NCBI RefSeq assembly: GCF_030812785.1 | Contig: NZ_JAUSTJ010000001.1 | Location: 930,001-994,000, forward strand | Length of the DNA stretch: 64,000 nt | Origin: Sphingomonas kyeonggiensis | GTDB taxonomy: Bacteria > Pseudomonadota > Alphaproteobacteria > Sphingomonadales > Sphingomonadaceae | Direction: 5' to 3' | In this document: positions 62,045-64,000 of the stretch, piece after piece | How the letters are laid out: every line of letters starts with the position of its first letter | Numbering within the stretch: the first letter of the stretch is position 1 | The notes under the pieces: generated by a model | Told to the model about the DNA's origin: nothing | What the model saw: the letters and a program-made list of their open reading frames with translations, nothing else | The model's database searches: none | Position numbers and translations under genes: made by a program

Positions 62045-62073
62045 CCAAGTAGGGAGCGCGATTCCCTGCGGGG

Positions 62074-63507
62074 TCAGCGCGCCAGCAGCTCCATCGCTCG
62101 GCCGTCGAGGAATGCCGGCACGGCCGCCGTCAATGCGTCGCGGAAGCGCGCATCCTCGGCCAGCTGGGCCGGGAACACCTCCCGCAGCGCCAGCGCCGCA
62201 CTCGCCGGATCGGCACTTGAAGCAGCACCGGACAGCAGCTCGGCCAGCGGATCGGTGATCTTGTCGCCAGCCTCGGTCTTGCGGCGCAGGAAGGCGATCC
62301 ACGCCGCTACCGGCACCGCCAGCCGCGCCACGTCTTCGCCCGCCGCCAACCGGTCGCGGACCGTGTCGAGCAGGCGATAGGGCAGCTTCTGCGAGCCGTC
62401 CCAGGCGATCTGGCTGAGCAGATGGCGGATCGCCGGGTTGCGGAACCGGTCGAACACCGCGTCGGCATAGCCCTGCACGTCGAGGCCTCCGACCGGCTTG
62501 AGCGAACCGGCGATATCCTCGTGCATCAGCCGGCTGGCAAAGCCGCCCAGCGCCGGATCGCTCACCGCCTCGAACACCGTCTCATGGCCCAGCGCCAGCC
62601 CGATATAGGCTAGGCTCGAATGCGCGCCGTTGAGGATGCGCAGCTTGGCCTGCTCATAGCCCTGGACGTCGTTGGTCAGCGTGACGCCCGCGGCGGCGAG
62701 ATCGGGGCCGTCGGCCAGCTCGAAGCGCTGCAGCACCCATTGGGTGAAGCGCTCGCGCTGCACTGCCGCTTTGTCTTCGACGCCGAGCTCATCCGCGATC
62801 TTGGCGAGGAAGGCCGGGTCGCTCGCCGGGGTGATCGAATCGACCATCGAATCGGGGAAGGCGACCTCGCCTTCGATCCAGTCGGCCAGCCCGGCGTCCC
62901 ATTCGCGGGCCAGCGCAACGCAGGCCGCGCGAAGCTTGCCGCCATTGCCGGTCATGTTGTCGCAGCACAGCATCGCAAAGGGTGCGGCACCCGCGGCGCG
63001 GCGCTCGGCTAGGCCCGAGACGATCCAGCCGATCACGCTCGCCGGCTCGGCGGGGCGAGCGCGGTCATGGACGATGTCGGCGTGGTTGAAATCAAGGGTG
63101 CCGTCGGCGGCGAGGCAATAACCCTTCTCGGTCACCGTGCTGGTGGCCAGCTTCACCGCCGGGTCGGCGAGCAAGGTGCGGAGCCGGGCGCCTTCGCCGG
63201 GGCCGATCGCGTCCGCATGGGCGGCGATGATGCGGGTCGCGGGCTCGCGGTCGATCACGGCCAGCGTGTAGAGCCCGTCCTGCGCCCTGAGCGCATCCAC
63301 CGTGCCGGCGCTGCGCAGCGAGATCGCGGCGATGCCCCAGCGCGGATCGCTGTCCAGTACCCGGTCGAAATAGGCGGCCTGGTGGGCGCGGTGGAAGGCG
63401 CCGGGGCCGAAATGGACCACGCCGGTGCGGATGGCGGCGGGATCGTGTCCGGGCCGCGCAACGGCGGCGGGAAGCGAGGCGAGGGCGGCGCGCGAAAGAC
63501 TGGTCAT
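62074..63507 (-). CDS. Mannitol dehydrogenase-family enzyme (fructuronate reductase-like)
   Basis: This 477-residue enzyme belongs to the long-chain mannitol/fructuronate dehydrogenase family. The N-terminal dinucleotide domain starts VVHFGPGAFHRAHQAAYF, then LCCDNMTGNGGKLRAAC, and the substrate domain has the conserved KLRILNGAHSSLAYIG with the catalytic-region residues. Substrates could be D-mannitol, D-arabinitol, fructuronate or tagaturonate. No uronate pathway genes are next to it. The start is the ATG at 63507. Confidence 0.9.
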   Translation of the reverse strand: MTSLSRAALASLPAAVARPGHDPAAIRTGVVHFGPGAFHRAHQAAYFDRVLDSDPRWGIAAISLRSAGTVDALRAQDGLYTLAVIDREPATRIIAAHADAIGPGEGARLRTLLADPAVKLATSTVTEKGYCLAADGTLDFNHADIVHDRARPAEPASVIGWIVSGLAERRAAGAAPFAMLCCDNMTGNGGKLRAACVALAREWDAGLADWIEGEVAFPDSMVDSITPASDPAFLAKIADELGVEDKAAVQRERFTQWVLQRFELADGPDLAAAGVTLTNDVQGYEQAKLRILNGAHSSLAYIGLALGHETVFEAVSDPALGGFASRLMHEDIAGSLKPVGGLDVQGYADAVFDRFRNPAIRHLLSQIAWDGSQKLPYRLLDTVRDRLAAGEDVARLAVPVAAWIAFLRRKTEAGDKITDPLAELLSGAASSADPASAALALREVFPAQLAEDARFRDALTAAVPAFLDGRAMELLAR

Positions 63508-63581
63508 GCCCCCGGTGTCAACGCGTCCGTGCGGGCAAAGTCAATGGCCCGGCGTTGCATCCAGCGGGAAGGGCGTAGCAG

Positions 63582-64000
63582 TCAGTAGCTATGCGCTCCA
63601 GCGGGATTGGATCCCGGGATTCGCGAGCCGGTATAGCGCCGCTGCGAAACCGCACCCTCAGGCATCAGGAAACGGACCTGCCGGTTGGGGAAGTCGATAT
63701 CGACCCGGCGAAAGGCGCGCAGCGCGTCCATGCCGAGCAACAGTGCCGGGCGCTTGGTAAGGCCGAAGCGCTCGAACGGCGTCACATCGGCAAAGGCGAC
63801 CGGCATGGCGCCGAAGCGCACCTTGCCGACCAGGATGTCGGGCACCTGGGTATAGTCGGCGGCTGTCTGGGCGCCGGTCACGCTGGTCAGCTGGATTCGC
63901 TGCGGCTTGGGCGCATTGCGGCCCACCCGCTTGCGCAGCGCGCTGTTGCCCATCGTTACCTGGCTGCCCGTGTCGAGCACCACCTGGATGCGCGTCGTGC
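63582..64000 (-). CDS. Retropepsin-like aspartic protease, partial
   Basis: The frame is open to the window edge, so the N terminus is missing. The visible part begins with the aspartic protease motif VVLDTGSQVTMGN and continues with the flap-like strands of a single retropepsin domain (DILVGKVRFGAMPVAFAD, LLLGMDALRAFRRVDIDF). Such bacterial single-domain proteases (clan AA) are often periplasmic. The C terminus ends 75 bases from the mannitol dehydrogenase-family gene. Confidence 0.85.
   Translation of the reverse strand, partial: TTRIQVVLDTGSQVTMGNSALRKRVGRNAPKPQRIQLTSVTGAQTAADYTQVPDILVGKVRFGAMPVAFADVTPFERFGLTKRPALLLGMDALRAFRRVDIDFPNRQVRFLMPEGAVSQRRYTGSRIPGSNPAGAHSY

Overview
The window is about 64 kb of high-GC, gene-dense chromosome from an alphaproteobacterium, most likely a sphingomonad (Sphingomonas or a close relative). 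Evidence: a circularly permuted two-piece tmRNA with tag ANDNEALAIAA, the rimP-nusA-ylxR-infB-rbfA-truB-rpsO-pnp order, an NDUFS4-like complex I accessory subunit, DciA beside SMC, and many palindromic repeats with GCGAAAGC-type cores. Most genes are tightly packed, with ATGA, GTGA or TGATG overlaps. No phage, insertion sequence, CRISPR array, tRNA or rRNA was seen.

Layout. 1-1.5 kb: a minus-strand operon of unknown function (53-residue protein, HEAT-like protein, cupin-like protein cut by the window edge). 1.6-2.5 kb: two thioesterases and a possible 33-residue ORF. 2.7-6.0 kb: divergent PQQ-type sugar dehydrogenase lipoprotein and S9 peptidase around a perfect inverted repeat. 6.2-18.8 kb: the translation and RNA-decay superoperon, carrying extra genes (tautomerase, thioesterase, thymidine kinase, small secreted proteins). 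19.0-25.6 kb: outer membrane protein, beta-propeller lipoprotein, sensor kinase, and a LysR gene divergent from two oxidoreductases. 25.9-26.2 kb: ssrA. 26.3-30.7 kb: Rrf2 regulator, mscL, and a LemA-TPM-TPM-TPM-NUDIX operon. 30.7-35.8 kb: complex I subunit, HrpB helicase, acidic protein, polyprenyl synthase, chorismate mutase, lipoprotein. 35.8-39.7 kb: GH130-GH13-GT4 sugar operon. 40-46.7 kb: PLP deaminase, secreted protein, then dciA, two DsbA-like genes and smc. 47.2-50.4 kb: mutY, serine hydrolase, nudC. 50.4-57.2 kb: membrane protein plus XRE regulator behind a long palindrome, pheA, cytochrome c, winged-helix protein, HD-GYP protein, NTF2-like protein, LOG-family protein, extensin-like lipoprotein. 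57.3-64 kb: serC, serA, hisZ, an AT-rich patch with a Gly-rich secreted protein, a mannitol dehydrogenase-family enzyme and a partial aspartic protease.

The central block couples ribosome maturation (RimP, RbfA, TruB, S15), initiation (IF2), transcription elongation (NusA) and RNA decay (PNPase). serC-serA, pheA, chorismate mutase and hisZ serve amino-acid synthesis. Repeat units in about ten places sit mostly at 3' ends of genes, but two lie inside reading frames (truB and hrpB) without breaking them. All assignments come from reading sequence and remembered family motifs; no database search was run.
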